64,000 nucleotides of DNA from Allomuricauda sp. CAU 1633 (GTDB taxonomy: Bacteria; Bacteroidota; Bacteroidia; Flavobacteriales; Flavobacteriaceae): contig NZ_JAFLNE010000002.1 of assembly GCF_017313225.1 (NCBI RefSeq), positions 930,001-994,000 on the forward strand. The letters run 5' to 3'. Shown here in pieces: positions 42,568-53,839 of this stretch. The first letter of the stretch is position 1; the number at the start of each line of letters is the position of its first letter. The position numbers and the translations under genes were made by a program. The notes beneath the pieces were generated by a model, which worked only from the letters and a program-made list of their open reading frames with translations, had not been told where the DNA came from and searched no databases.

Positions 42568-43956
42568 ATGGCACAGAAACCATCCATACCTAAAGGAACC
42601 CGAGATTTTTCACCAGCTGAAGTAGCCAGGCGTAACTATATCATCCAGACCATCAAAAAACATTTTGAAACCTATGGTTTCCAGCCTATTGAGACGCCTT
42701 CTTTTGAAAATTCAGAGACCTTAATGGGGAAATATGGAGATGAAGGGGATAGATTGATTTTTAAAATTCTGAATTCCGGGGATTTTATCTCAAAAGTGGA
42801 TGACGTAACCTATAGTTCCAAGAACTCAGCTTCCTTGACACCAAAAATTTCGGAAAAAGCGCTGCGTTACGACCTTACCGTACCCTTTGCCCGTTATGTG
42901 GTGATGCACCAAAACGAGATTGATTTTCCCTTTAAACGCTATCAAATACAACCTGTTTGGCGAGCAGACCGACCTCAAAAAGGTCGTTTTCGTGAGTTTT
43001 ACCAATGCGATGCCGATGTGGTCGGTGCCAATTCCCTGTTGCAGGAAGTGGAATTTGTACAACTGTACGATGCTGTTTTCACCGATTTGGAATTGAAGGG
43101 AACCACCATCAAAATCAACAACCGAAAAATTCTTTCTGGGATTGCCGAAGTTATTGGGGCCAAACATCTCTTGATAGATTTCACAGTTGCTTTGGATAAG
43201 CTCGATAAGATAGGAGAGGAGAAGGTAAAAGCTGAAATGTTGGAAAAGGGCATATCCGAAGCGGCGATTGCCAAGGCCCAACCCCTGTTTTCTATGTTGG
43301 GTTCAGCTTTTGAACAACTAGCGGAATTAAAAACATTGCTATCCGAATCAGAAATTGGCCTACAGGGAGTGGTAGATTTGGAAGAAATCATAAACACGGT
43401 TGAAGCCGTGGGGTTGCAATCTGCAAGCCTACAGTTGGATGTCACTTTGGCCCGCGGACTGAACTACTACACAGGTGCCATTTTTGAAGTTGCAGCCCCA
43501 GAAGGCGTTAGCATGGGCTCCATTGGCGGCGGCGGTCGCTATGATGACCTCACCGGCATTTTTGGTTTGAAAGATGTAAGTGGTGTTGGAATTTCCTTTG
43601 GATTGGATAGAATCTATCTGGTCTTGGAGGAATTGAACCTCTTCCCTGATAGTTTGGATACGTCTTTGGATGTGCTTTGCCTTAATTTCGGAAAAGGAGA
43701 AGGTATGGCAGGGCTTAAATTAGTGTCATCTCTCCGAAAAGCAGGGCTTCGAGCTGATCTATATCCCACAGATGCCAAAATGAAGAAGCAGTTTAAATAT
43801 GCCGATAAGCGAGGAGTTCCCTATGTGATTCTTTTAGGGGAACAGGAACTCACCGAAGGCAATTTTGTGGTCAAAAATATGAAGACAGGTGACCAAAAGG
43901 CTTATAAATTGGATGAAGCTGAGCAGTTCGCAGAAACCGTTAGAGCCGCTTTTTGA
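42568..43956 (+). CDS. hisS: Histidine-tRNA ligase
   Basis: Charges tRNA-His. The 462-residue class II synthetase has KGTRDFSPAEVARRNYI at the start, motif 1 around YGFQPIETPSFE, motif 2 PVWRADRPQKGRFREFYQCD, the histidine-specific LDVTLARGLNYYTGAIFEV and GGGGRYDDL, and motif 3 GVGISFGLDRIYL. The anticodon-binding domain occupies the last 90 residues. Its 3' end overlaps the convergent Nudix gene by 17 bp. Confidence 0.97.
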   Translation: MAQKPSIPKGTRDFSPAEVARRNYIIQTIKKHFETYGFQPIETPSFENSETLMGKYGDEGDRLIFKILNSGDFISKVDDVTYSSKNSASLTPKISEKALRYDLTVPFARYVVMHQNEIDFPFKRYQIQPVWRADRPQKGRFREFYQCDADVVGANSLLQEVEFVQLYDAVFTDLELKGTTIKINNRKILSGIAEVIGAKHLLIDFTVALDKLDKIGEEKVKAEMLEKGISEAAIAKAQPLFSMLGSAFEQLAELKTLLSESEIGLQGVVDLEEIINTVEAVGLQSASLQLDVTLARGLNYYTGAIFEVAAPEGVSMGSIGGGGRYDDLTGIFGLKDVSGVGISFGLDRIYLVLEELNLFPDSLDTSLDVLCLNFGKGEGMAGLKLVSSLRKAGLRADLYPTDAKMKKQFKYADKRGVPYVILLGEQELTEGNFVVKNMKTGDQKAYKLDEAEQFAETVRAAF

Positions 43957-44488
43957 TTTCTTTAATGATGGTTTTATAGTAATCAACGCCATGGGGTACA
44001 TATTTCCCAGTATTGGCCATTCCCCAAGTTTCCTCGGCAAATTGGAGTAGAGGAACCAAGTCCAAAGCATCCACTTCACTATCTTGTTTGGTCAGTCGAT
44101 TTAATGGTGTTTTGAGTTCACAGATAAAAACATGGTGGAATTCGGCATCAATAAAATCCTCCGATATCTGATGGATTGCCTTAAAAGTTCCGATAGGCTC
44201 CAAATCCGATTCAGAAATGGCTAAACCAACCTCTTCGGCAACCTCGCGAACGGCGGCAACTTTAATGTCTTCTCCAGACGACACATGTCCCGCAACGGAA
44301 ACATCCCAAAGGGATGGATGGGTTTCCTTATGTCTTCCCCGTTGTTGAATGAGTACCTTACCGTCTCTGGTGTAGAGCCAAACATGAATAGTAGGGTGCA
44401 GCAGTCCTTTTTGGTGCGCTTCGGATTTTAAGCAGGATTCTCCCGTTGGGTTTCCATGCTCATCCAAAATGTCGACCTGTTCATCCAT
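43940..44488 (-). CDS. Nudix hydrolase (YfcD/IPP isomerase-like)
   Basis: A 182-residue Nudix-fold enzyme. The Nudix box is GHVSSGEDIKVAAVREVAEE followed by VGL (about residues 66-88), with all Glu ligands present. The N-terminus MDEQVDILDEHGNPTGESCL and TIHVWLYTRDGKVLIQQRG match the YfcD group, which resembles isopentenyl diphosphate isomerase but acts as a hydrolase of unknown substrate. Overlaps hisS tail to tail. Confidence 0.88.
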   Translation of the reverse strand: MDEQVDILDEHGNPTGESCLKSEAHQKGLLHPTIHVWLYTRDGKVLIQQRGRHKETHPSLWDVSVAGHVSSGEDIKVAAVREVAEEVGLAISESDLEPIGTFKAIHQISEDFIDAEFHHVFICELKTPLNRLTKQDSEVDALDLVPLLQFAEETWGMANTGKYVPHGVDYYKTIIKEIKKRL

Positions 44489-44502
44489 GCAAATACAAAA
44501 TC

Positions 44503-44620
44503 GTCAATTCGAGTGATTTTTCGAAATGAAATGAAGAAAAATTGTATCGAGAATAGGTTTCGTTTTCAAAACTACCAGTTCTCGATACAAAATTCCTTCG
44601 GAATCTCACTCGAACTGACG
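44503..44620. repeat. Large palindromic intergenic repeat (REP-like hairpin)
   Basis: Two nested inverted pairs: GTCAATTCGAGTGA (44503-44516) with TCACTCGAACTGAC (44606-44619, one mismatch), and TTGTATCGAGAA (44542-44553) with TTCTCGATACAA (44579-44590, perfect). It fills nearly the whole gap between the M42 peptidase stop and the Nudix start, and RNA from either strand would fold into a long hairpin. The TTCGAG/CTCGAA cores relate it to the elements at 2649 and 16359. Confidence 0.8.
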
Positions 44621-44629
44621 CTTACTCTA

Positions 44630-45718
44630 TTAATCAAAATAACTGAATGTCTCGCCCTCTTTGATGGTCAACAAAGTTTCGTAGATCAAACGAATCACAT
44701 TTTCAACATCATCCTTGTGCACGGTCTCAACCGTAGTGTGCATATAGCGCAACGGCAACGAAATCAAAGCTGAGGCCACACCGCCATTGCTATAAGCAAA
44801 GGCATCAGTGTCCGTTCCGGTATATCGGGAAGCTGCCAATCGCTGGAATGGTATCTTTTTAGTTTCGGCCGTTTCCAAAATACGTTCGCGAAGCTTGTTT
44901 TGCACCGCTGGGGCATACGAAACCACAGGGCCGGAACCAATTAATATCTCGCCTTCTTTCTTTTTGTCAATCATAGGCGTAGTGGTGTCGTGGCATACAT
45001 CGGTAACAATGGCCACGTTGGGCTTAATGGTCTGTGTGATCATCTCAGCACCACGCAATCCAATTTCTTCTTGAACGGAATTGGTAATATACAGTCCAAA
45101 AGGAAGTTCCTTCTTGTTTTCATGTAGCAACCGGGCCACCTCTGCAATCATAAAACCTCCGACACGGTTATCCAAAGCGCGACAAACAAACTTATCCTTG
45201 TTCAATGTGTGGAATTCATCTGGGTAAGTGATGACGCATCCCACGTGTACGCCCATTTTCTCTACTTCTTCCTTGTCCTTGGCGCCTATATCGATAAAAA
45301 TATTCTCAATTTTTGGGGTTTCCTCTTTGGCTTTGTCCCTGGTATGGATAGCTGGCCACCCGAAAACGCCCTTAACAATGCCATTTTTGGTATGGATATT
45401 TACCCATTTTGAAGGTGCAATTTGATGGTCGCTGCCCCCATTTCGGATGACATAAAGCAAACCGTTGTCGGTAATATAATTGACATACCAAGAGATTTCG
45501 TCGGAATGACCCTCTATGACGACCTTATATTTGGCATCAGGATTAATAACAGCTACCGCGGTCCCGTAAGTATCCGTAATGAAGTCATCCACATACGGTT
45601 TTAGATATTCCATCCATATTTTCTGCCCTTCCCACTCATAACCCGTAGGAGAGGGATTGTTCAAGTATTTTTCAAGGAACGTAAGCGATTTCTCGTTGAT
45701 GATTTTTCCTGCTGCCAT
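44630..45718 (-). CDS. M42-family metallopeptidase (glutamyl/deblocking aminopeptidase type)
   Basis: A 362-residue dinuclear zinc or cobalt aminopeptidase that forms large tetrahedral complexes and trims peptides in the cytoplasm. Key residues are visible: VIEGHSDEISWYV (metal His and catalytic Asp), CRALDNRVGGFM (bridging Asp), TNSVQEEIGLRGAE (catalytic and metal Glu), IVTDVCHDTTTP (metal Asp) and the final RYMHTTVETVHKDD (metal His). The length is normal. Promoter box TATGTTTG at 45743-45736. Confidence 0.93.
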   Translation of the reverse strand: MAAGKIINEKSLTFLEKYLNNPSPTGYEWEGQKIWMEYLKPYVDDFITDTYGTAVAVINPDAKYKVVIEGHSDEISWYVNYITDNGLLYVIRNGGSDHQIAPSKWVNIHTKNGIVKGVFGWPAIHTRDKAKEETPKIENIFIDIGAKDKEEVEKMGVHVGCVITYPDEFHTLNKDKFVCRALDNRVGGFMIAEVARLLHENKKELPFGLYITNSVQEEIGLRGAEMITQTIKPNVAIVTDVCHDTTTPMIDKKKEGEILIGSGPVVSYAPAVQNKLRERILETAETKKIPFQRLAASRYTGTDTDAFAYSNGGVASALISLPLRYMHTTVETVHKDDVENVIRLIYETLLTIKEGETFSYFD

Positions 45719-45735
45719 GTGTTTAATTTAGTCCA

Positions 45736-45743
45736 CAAACATA
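45736..45743 (-). promoter_or_regulatory. Predicted promoter box of the M42 peptidase gene
   Basis: TATGTTTG (45743-45736, minus strand) matches TAnnTTTG fully and lies 17 bases before the ATG at 45718. Confidence 0.35.
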
Positions 45744-45787
45744 CTAATATTCACTTTTATTTAATAACCAAATCTTACCTTTATCTT

Positions 45788-45795
45788 TACTTTTG
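45788..45795 (+). promoter_or_regulatory. Predicted promoter box of the DUF4294 gene
   Basis: TACTTTTG (45788-45795) matches TAnnTTTG fully and lies 16 bases before the ATG at 45812. Confidence 0.35.
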
Positions 45796-45811
45796 GCAAG
45801 ACTTTTGAGCA

Positions 45812-46525
45812 ATGAACCGGATGTTGAGAACGTATATTCTTGTTGTTTTTATCGCTTTTAGCGCCCTAGGATTTTCACAGGAGATTGAAAATGATTCTGT
45901 GTTGAATCCCAATGATTCCATTGCTGATTTTTATGTTCGGTTTGAAGGGGATTCCATTCTTCACAGCTCTATTGAACTGGATGAAGTCTACATCTTTGGT
46001 AAACTGGAATTTGCTGATAAAAATGAAAGGATACGATATCTTATTTTACGTCGGAAGACCTTAAAAGTGTATCCGTATGCAAAATTGGCAGCGGAACGTT
46101 TGGTGGAACTGAACGATAGCTTGAAGCATATCAAAAAAAGGAGACACCAGCGCAGGTATACCAAAAAGGTGCAGAAGTTTATTGAGGAGGAGTTCTCGGA
46201 AGAGCTCAAAAAACTAACCCGTACCGAAGGCCAAATTTTGGTAAAATTGATCTATCGGCAAACAGGGACAACCGGATTTGATTTGGTAAAAGAACTTCGC
46301 AGTGGATGGCGGGCCTTTTGGTATAATACTACGGCCAGTTTGTTTAGCATTAGTTTAAAGGAAGAATTTCACCCTGAAAGCATACATGAAGACTATTTGA
46401 TTGAGGACATTCTGCAACGTGCCTTTGCGGCCAATCAACTGGAACGGCAGAAATCGGTGCTGGATTACGACTATGCCCAGCTGAGCAACAAATGGAAAAA
46501 CACTCCTCCGGAAACTAAAAATTAG
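45812..46525 (+). CDS. DUF4294 exported protein
   Basis: A 237-residue protein of unknown function. The signal peptide (MNRMLRTYILVVFIAFSALGFSQ) points to export. The mature part has IELDEVYIFGKLEFADKNERIRY, the basic YLILRRKTLKVYPYAKLAAERL, a KRRHQRRYTKKVQKFIEEEF helix and KLIYRQTGTTGFDLVKELRSG followed by WRAFWYNTTASLF, which together define the family in Bacteroidota. The stop overlaps the convergent small membrane gene by four bases. Confidence 0.85.
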   Translation: MNRMLRTYILVVFIAFSALGFSQEIENDSVLNPNDSIADFYVRFEGDSILHSSIELDEVYIFGKLEFADKNERIRYLILRRKTLKVYPYAKLAAERLVELNDSLKHIKKRRHQRRYTKKVQKFIEEEFSEELKKLTRTEGQILVKLIYRQTGTTGFDLVKELRSGWRAFWYNTTASLFSISLKEEFHPESIHEDYLIEDILQRAFAANQLERQKSVLDYDYAQLSNKWKNTPPETKN

Positions 46526-46761
46526 TCTTTGGATTTCTTCTTCCCAAAGACCGCGTCCATAACAATGTTCACGGACCGAAAACCTAAATAAATGGCTAAA
46601 CCTCCAAACAGAATTCCCAAAATCAACACAGGAATGAAAAGAGGGTTATCATCATTTTTAATGGCTTCATAAAAGAGTACTGGGCCTAAAAACATACAAA
46701 AAATGGTATAACCAAACGATTTTAATCCTTTTACCAAAAGTTCCTTGTCTGTTCGCCTCAT
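46522..46761 (-). CDS. Small two-helix membrane protein (DUF6095-like)
   Basis: A 79-residue protein with two hydrophobic segments (about 16-34, FCMFLGPVLFYEA; and 44-64, PVLILGILFGGLAIYLGF) and a basic tail FGKKKSKD. The GLKSFGYTIFCMFLGPVLFY region is typical of small conserved flavobacterial membrane proteins. Function unknown. It overlaps the DUF4294 stop and is divergent from the GntP permease gene. Confidence 0.65.
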   Translation of the reverse strand: MRRTDKELLVKGLKSFGYTIFCMFLGPVLFYEAIKNDDNPLFIPVLILGILFGGLAIYLGFRSVNIVMDAVFGKKKSKD

Positions 46762-46817
46762 GGGACCAAAGTAGGAATATTAGCTTATATTTAGAGGATA
46801 TCGCATAAAAATTGACC

Positions 46818-48137
46818 ATGGAACTTCTCGTTTTGGGCCTTGTGGTACTTTTCATTATTGTGGCCACGGTAAAGTTTAAAATGCATCCCGTTTTTTCCCT
46901 GACTTTGGCGGCAGTGGCATCAGGATTCCTATTGGGGCTGAATTCCCAGGATATTATGAGCACGATTGCAGAAGGATTTGGAAAAACACTTTCCGGAATT
47001 GGACTGGTAATCGCTTTTGGGACCGTTATTGGAATCTATTTGGAGAAAACTGGAAGCACCCAGGTCTTGGCCAATAGTATTTTAAAACTCATTGGATTAA
47101 AGCGCTCTCCGTTGGCCATTAATTTGGCGGGATTTGTAATTTCCATTCCGGTGTATTGCGATTCTGGGTTTATTATCCTTTCCTCCTTGAACAAGGCCAT
47201 TAGCAGAAGAACGGGTATTCCCGCTTTGGTTTTTGCCATTGCCTTGGCCACTGGGTTGTATTCTGCGCATGTATTTGTGCCGCCCACTCCTGGGCCTTTG
47301 GCAGCGGCATCCATACTGGAGGCTGATTTGGGCTTGGTGATGATTTTGGGGCTTTTGGTGGCCATTCCCGTTTCCATTTCGGGGTATTTTTGGGCCCATT
47401 TTATTGGTAAATCCCTCAAGGAAGATGAAATGGCTGAAGCCATGGAAGAAAAGGAAGAGGTTCCATCCACGGTAAGACCGTTCCAAGCCTTTTTACCCTT
47501 GCTTGTCCCCATTATTTTGATAGCCATGAAATCTCTGGTCAATTATCCTACCTATCCATTGGGCGAAGGAGTTGTGTTTAAAATCATGGACTTTTTGGGA
47601 AGTCCTATTATTGCTCTATTGGTTGGTGTGTTCTTTGCATTTTCATTGGGGAGACAAACACCATCCAAGGAAAAACAGGCTTGGGTAGCGGAAGCGTTTA
47701 AGCAAGCGGGAGCCATTGTCTTGATTACGGGAGCGGGAGGAGCCTTTGGTGCCATTTTACGAACAATTGATATTGCTTCCATCATCAATTTGGAGTCGAG
47801 TTCGGGTATCGGTGGACTTTTGATAGCCTTTGTGATTGCTGCGGTGTTAAAAACAGCACAAGGGTCATCCACGGTCGCCATTATTACCACATCCGCTATT
47901 ATAGCTCCTTTATTGGAAACCTTTGGGTTGTTGTCCATCACTGATAAAGCCTTGACCGTTTTGGCTGTCGGGGCAGGGGCCATGACGGTTTCACATATCA
48001 ATGACAGCTATTTTTGGGTGGTTTCCCAGTTTTCCAATATTAATGTAAAAATCGCATTGCGAGGGCATACTTTGGGAACCCTAGTGCAAGGCATCACAGG
48101 TATTTTAGTGATACTCTTGTTATATATCCTATTGTGA
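46818..48137 (+). CDS. gntP: GntP-family gluconate/organic acid:proton symporter
   Basis: A 439-residue permease with about 12 to 14 hydrophobic segments. Family blocks: GKTLSGIGLVIAFGTVIGIYLE, VISIPVYCDSGFIIL, HVFVPPTPGPLAAASIL (the PPTPGP motif), GAGGAFGAILR and SHINDSYFWVVSQFS near the C-terminus. ATG 46818 is taken rather than TTG 46812. The substrate could be gluconate or glycerate-like acids; no kinase lies beside it, though the oxidative pentose phosphate genes that would process gluconate are 45 kb away. Confidence 0.88.
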   Translation: MELLVLGLVVLFIIVATVKFKMHPVFSLTLAAVASGFLLGLNSQDIMSTIAEGFGKTLSGIGLVIAFGTVIGIYLEKTGSTQVLANSILKLIGLKRSPLAINLAGFVISIPVYCDSGFIILSSLNKAISRRTGIPALVFAIALATGLYSAHVFVPPTPGPLAAASILEADLGLVMILGLLVAIPVSISGYFWAHFIGKSLKEDEMAEAMEEKEEVPSTVRPFQAFLPLLVPIILIAMKSLVNYPTYPLGEGVVFKIMDFLGSPIIALLVGVFFAFSLGRQTPSKEKQAWVAEAFKQAGAIVLITGAGGAFGAILRTIDIASIINLESSSGIGGLLIAFVIAAVLKTAQGSSTVAIITTSAIIAPLLETFGLLSITDKALTVLAVGAGAMTVSHINDSYFWVVSQFSNINVKIALRGHTLGTLVQGITGILVILLLYILL

Positions 48138-48145
48138 TATGTTAT

Positions 48146-49039
48146 TTATTCGATGGTTAAGCTCCTTTCAAATTCTTGAGCAACGGCAAAATAGCCAAGG
48201 GCATAGTCGTTTGGTCGTTCCACGTTGTCAAAAATGTTGATGTTATCCAAACCTGTTATATCAAAAACATTACCACGAACCGTGGCCACAGGAGTTTCAA
48301 AAACACCACCATTATTTTCTGTTTGTTCCACCAAAAGGTCCATATAGTTGTAAAAGTCCTCAGTGGCTCCCAAAATACTTACAGAAATATCGTTGCCGGC
48401 CTGTAGGTTATCATCGTAGAAATAAGAAAATCGAAATTGTTGCCCTTGGAAAAATTGGTCATCCACAGCTTGAAAATTACCGAAATCGAAGTCAAATACA
48501 TAATAATCATCTTGTTCAGGGGTGTCCGTAAACGTAACAACTACTTCTGTATCATCTTCGTTGAAAAGGGTTCCATCTCCCTGCTCCAAATTATCAATTG
48601 GAACGGTTGGGGCATAGTCTGTTCGTGCGTAGTACCGTCTTCCCTTATGGTTAAGTTGCAAAATAAAAGATACGCCAGGCTCCACTTGTGCAGTGCGGAT
48701 GCGTTGGTCTGAGGTAAAGCTTAAATCTGGCACATAAATGCCACTTCCGGGTGTTTCCTCTGTTAAATTTGAAAATGCTAACCATTCAAACAGTCCATCC
48801 CTAGTGGGTACACCATAGGTAATGACCGGACTTTCGACTTGGGTAGCTGGATTATCCTCGAAAAAATTGCTGGTTTCCCGCATCGTTATTCTAACATCCA
48901 CAAATTCTTGGCTTTTATCCACACGCAATAATCCCTCAACAATAAGTCTGGGCTCGGTATCAGGTAAATCTACGTCCACAACATCTTCGCATGACGTAAA
49001 CATGAAAATGACCCCTATAATGATGATTATTTTTTTCAT
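48146..49039 (-). CDS. DUF4249 lipoprotein
   Basis: A 297-residue lipoprotein (MKKIIIIIGVIFMFTSC signal). The mature N-terminus EDVVDVDLPDTEPRLIVEGL is the hallmark of DUF4249, followed by a beta-rich body with YYVFDFDFGNFQAVDDQFFQ. Lies three bases after a TonB-dependent receptor gene and is transcribed with it. DUF4249 lipoproteins are recurrently paired with such receptors in Bacteroidota, suggesting a surface lid or accessory subunit like SusD, but this is not demonstrated here. Confidence 0.9.
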   Translation of the reverse strand: MKKIIIIIGVIFMFTSCEDVVDVDLPDTEPRLIVEGLLRVDKSQEFVDVRITMRETSNFFEDNPATQVESPVITYGVPTRDGLFEWLAFSNLTEETPGSGIYVPDLSFTSDQRIRTAQVEPGVSFILQLNHKGRRYYARTDYAPTVPIDNLEQGDGTLFNEDDTEVVVTFTDTPEQDDYYVFDFDFGNFQAVDDQFFQGQQFRFSYFYDDNLQAGNDISVSILGATEDFYNYMDLLVEQTENNGGVFETPVATVRGNVFDITGLDNINIFDNVERPNDYALGYFAVAQEFERSLTIE

Positions 49040-49042
49040 ACG

Positions 49043-51442
49043 CTAGAATCTAAAGTTATAGGTTATGGCTGGAATGATTCCAAAAATGGAGGTTCTAATT
49101 GCCTCGTTCCTTCCGGTATCCTCATTCTCTCTAAAATTGATGGATGCCGCATTTTTTCTACTGTAAACATTGTAGATGCTGAACACCCATTCAGATTGGA
49201 TTTTTTTGCGTTGGTTTCGTTTAGGGGTTAATTTGGCCGATACATCCAATCTATGGTAGTCCGGAAGTCTCTCCTTGTTTCTAAATCCGTAGTATGGTAC
49301 TGTGAGCCCTTCAAACTCGAACTGGCCAATGGGATAGTTTGTGGGCTGTCCTGTCTGAAAGACAAAATTCGCATTGAAGTTCCACTTTTCATTGAGCTCA
49401 AGGTTTCCATAAATGGAAAGGTCGTGTCTTTTGTCGTACGGAGTGCTGTACCATTCGCCTTGATTGATGCCCGTTTCAAGGTCTGAGCGCCCTGTGTCTA
49501 TGCCCAGGTCCCTTCCGGGGGTTCGTTGTTCCGATTTTGACCACGTATAGGCCAGCCATCCTGTGAATTGGCCTTCATTTTTCCGAATTAGAAATTCCAA
49601 CCCGTACGCTCTGGCCACACCATTTAATATCACCTGCTCTATGGCATTATTGGCAATCAGGTCCGCACCATCAATATAATCAATCCTGTTTTGGATATCC
49701 TTATAAAAGCCTTCGGTCTCAAAACTAAAAGCACCATTTTTGATATTCCTAAAATAGCCCAAGGCGTATTGATCCAGCAATTGGGGTTCAGTAAAAGGAC
49801 CACTAGGGGTCCACACATCCAAAGGAGTGGGTGAGCTAGTGTTCGAGAGAAGATGGAGATATTGTGCCAGTCGGGTATAACTTGCTTTAATAGAGCTTTT
49901 GCCGTTAAAGTTATACGATGCGGATACCCTGGGCTCTAGATTGAAAAACTTTTTAAGTGTGCCACTTCTCCCCGGATTTATGGTGTCAATGGGAGTAGCC
50001 TCTTTGTAAACAAGGGTAAAGGGGTCAAAGATGACGGGATTATCATTTTCATAAACGTAAAATTCATCCTGCCCTAAGCGGTTGAATTGACTGGCCCGAA
50101 GGCCGTACTCCAAACTTAAATTTTCCGATACCTGATGCTCAATATCGACATAGATGGCGTTCTCATTGGCGTATTTTTTGGTCAGTTGTTCTTCCAGAAT
50201 CCCAGAATCTGGACTGTTGGGCTTTATTTTTCCGGGATTGAACACATAGTAGGTGTTGTTGAGACCGTAATTGAGTTGTAGTTTATCGTTTATATAATGT
50301 TTTAGATCATACTTTAGGTTGAAGTTTTGGATGCCCGAATCCCACTCAAACCCCACGAAATCAAGCTCTAAACCATAGTAATAATCAGAATAGATAAGAG
50401 ACAGGTTTGAAAACAGCCTATCGGAAAATAAATGGTTCCACCTGAAGTTCCCCACAGCATTTCCATAGGTATTCACGAACCGATCACTGATGCTGAACAG
50501 GTCACGTCCAAAGTAACCTGAAAGAAAAATATTGTTCCGATGGTTGATTTTGTGGTTGATTTTGGCGTTCAGGTCATAGAAATACGCCTTATTATCCACG
50601 TCAAATAACGACAAAAATAGATGGGCGTAAGAAGCTCTTCCACCAACCAAAAACGCGGTTCTATCTTTCTGGATAGGCCCTTCCAACAATAATCTACTCG
50701 CAACCGCACCAATGCCCCCATTGACCTTAAAATCTTTACTATTTCCTTCCTTTTGAAATATTTCCAATACGGAAGAAACCCTTCCGCCATAGCGCGCAGG
50801 GATACCTCCTTTGAACAGCTTTACATCTTTAATGGCATCAGGATTGAAAACGGAAAAGAACCCAAACAAATGTGACGTATTAAACACAGTGGCTTCATCC
50901 AAAAGGATAAGGTTTTGGTCTACTGCTCCTCCACGAACATTGAATCCTGAAGATGCTTCTCCGGCATTGGAAACCCCTGGCAAAAGCAATAGTGACTTAA
51001 TCACGTCTGCTTCTCCAAGCACCACAGGAATCTGTTTTATGGTCTGTACGGCCATGGTGTTGACGCTCATCTGCGGTTTGCGGATATCGAGCCGTTCCAC
51101 ATCATCGGAAACAACAACTTCCTCTAATTGTTCAGCCTCTTCAACCAGACTAAAATCACGCTTAGTATTGGAATTTAGGTTGATGGTCTCCCGCACATCC
51201 TGAAATCCCAAATAGCTTACCACTACCGTGTATTCCCCTTGTGGAAGGGTAACGGAATAGAATCCATATTCGTTGGTGGTAACGCCGGTTTTAAGCTCAG
51301 GAAATGCAATGGTAACCCCGATTAAAGTCTCATTGCTATTAGCCTCTGAAATGGTTCCGCTGAGTGTAAACTTTTGTTGCGCCTGTGCAAAAAGACTGCA
51401 AAGGAATAGGCCAAGACAAAAGACAAAATGTCTATTCGGCAT
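49043..51442 (-). CDS. TonB-dependent receptor paired with DUF4249
   Basis: A 799-residue outer-membrane receptor. Signal peptide MPNRHFVFCLGLFLCSLFAQ; CarboxypepD_reg domain (about 25-105: LSGTISEANSNETLIGVTIA, SYLGFQDVRETI); plug (about 115-230: KQIPVVLGEADVIKSLLLLP, GFNVRGGAVDQNLILLDEAT); barrel to the end, closing FGIIPAITYNFRF. No long SusC-type region is present. First gene of a two-gene operon with the DUF4249 lipoprotein. Ligand unknown. Confidence 0.92.
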   Translation of the reverse strand: MPNRHFVFCLGLFLCSLFAQAQQKFTLSGTISEANSNETLIGVTIAFPELKTGVTTNEYGFYSVTLPQGEYTVVVSYLGFQDVRETINLNSNTKRDFSLVEEAEQLEEVVVSDDVERLDIRKPQMSVNTMAVQTIKQIPVVLGEADVIKSLLLLPGVSNAGEASSGFNVRGGAVDQNLILLDEATVFNTSHLFGFFSVFNPDAIKDVKLFKGGIPARYGGRVSSVLEIFQKEGNSKDFKVNGGIGAVASRLLLEGPIQKDRTAFLVGGRASYAHLFLSLFDVDNKAYFYDLNAKINHKINHRNNIFLSGYFGRDLFSISDRFVNTYGNAVGNFRWNHLFSDRLFSNLSLIYSDYYYGLELDFVGFEWDSGIQNFNLKYDLKHYINDKLQLNYGLNNTYYVFNPGKIKPNSPDSGILEEQLTKKYANENAIYVDIEHQVSENLSLEYGLRASQFNRLGQDEFYVYENDNPVIFDPFTLVYKEATPIDTINPGRSGTLKKFFNLEPRVSASYNFNGKSSIKASYTRLAQYLHLLSNTSSPTPLDVWTPSGPFTEPQLLDQYALGYFRNIKNGAFSFETEGFYKDIQNRIDYIDGADLIANNAIEQVILNGVARAYGLEFLIRKNEGQFTGWLAYTWSKSEQRTPGRDLGIDTGRSDLETGINQGEWYSTPYDKRHDLSIYGNLELNEKWNFNANFVFQTGQPTNYPIGQFEFEGLTVPYYGFRNKERLPDYHRLDVSAKLTPKRNQRKKIQSEWVFSIYNVYSRKNAASINFRENEDTGRNEAIRTSIFGIIPAITYNFRF

Positions 51443-51515
51443 TTTTTAGGTTTTCCTAAAAATACACATTAAATGTGTAGCTGGAAAAATAAAAATAGGC
51501 CGGTGCTTTTGTTTT

Positions 51516-53738
<2,223 letters not shown>

Positions 53739-53762
53739 TTATGTGTATTTGTTTGAGCGGTG

Positions 53763-53770
53763 CAAATATA
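53763..53770 (-). promoter_or_regulatory. Predicted icd -7 promoter box
   Basis: TATATTTG (53770-53763, minus strand) is a full TAnnTTTG match, 24 bases before the icd ATG. No clear TTG at -33. Confidence 0.4.
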
Positions 53771-53839
53771 CGATTTATGGACGGTGTACTAATAATGAAT
53801 TTTTTAAAAGTGAGGGGTAATACTTGAAGATTTTCTAAA

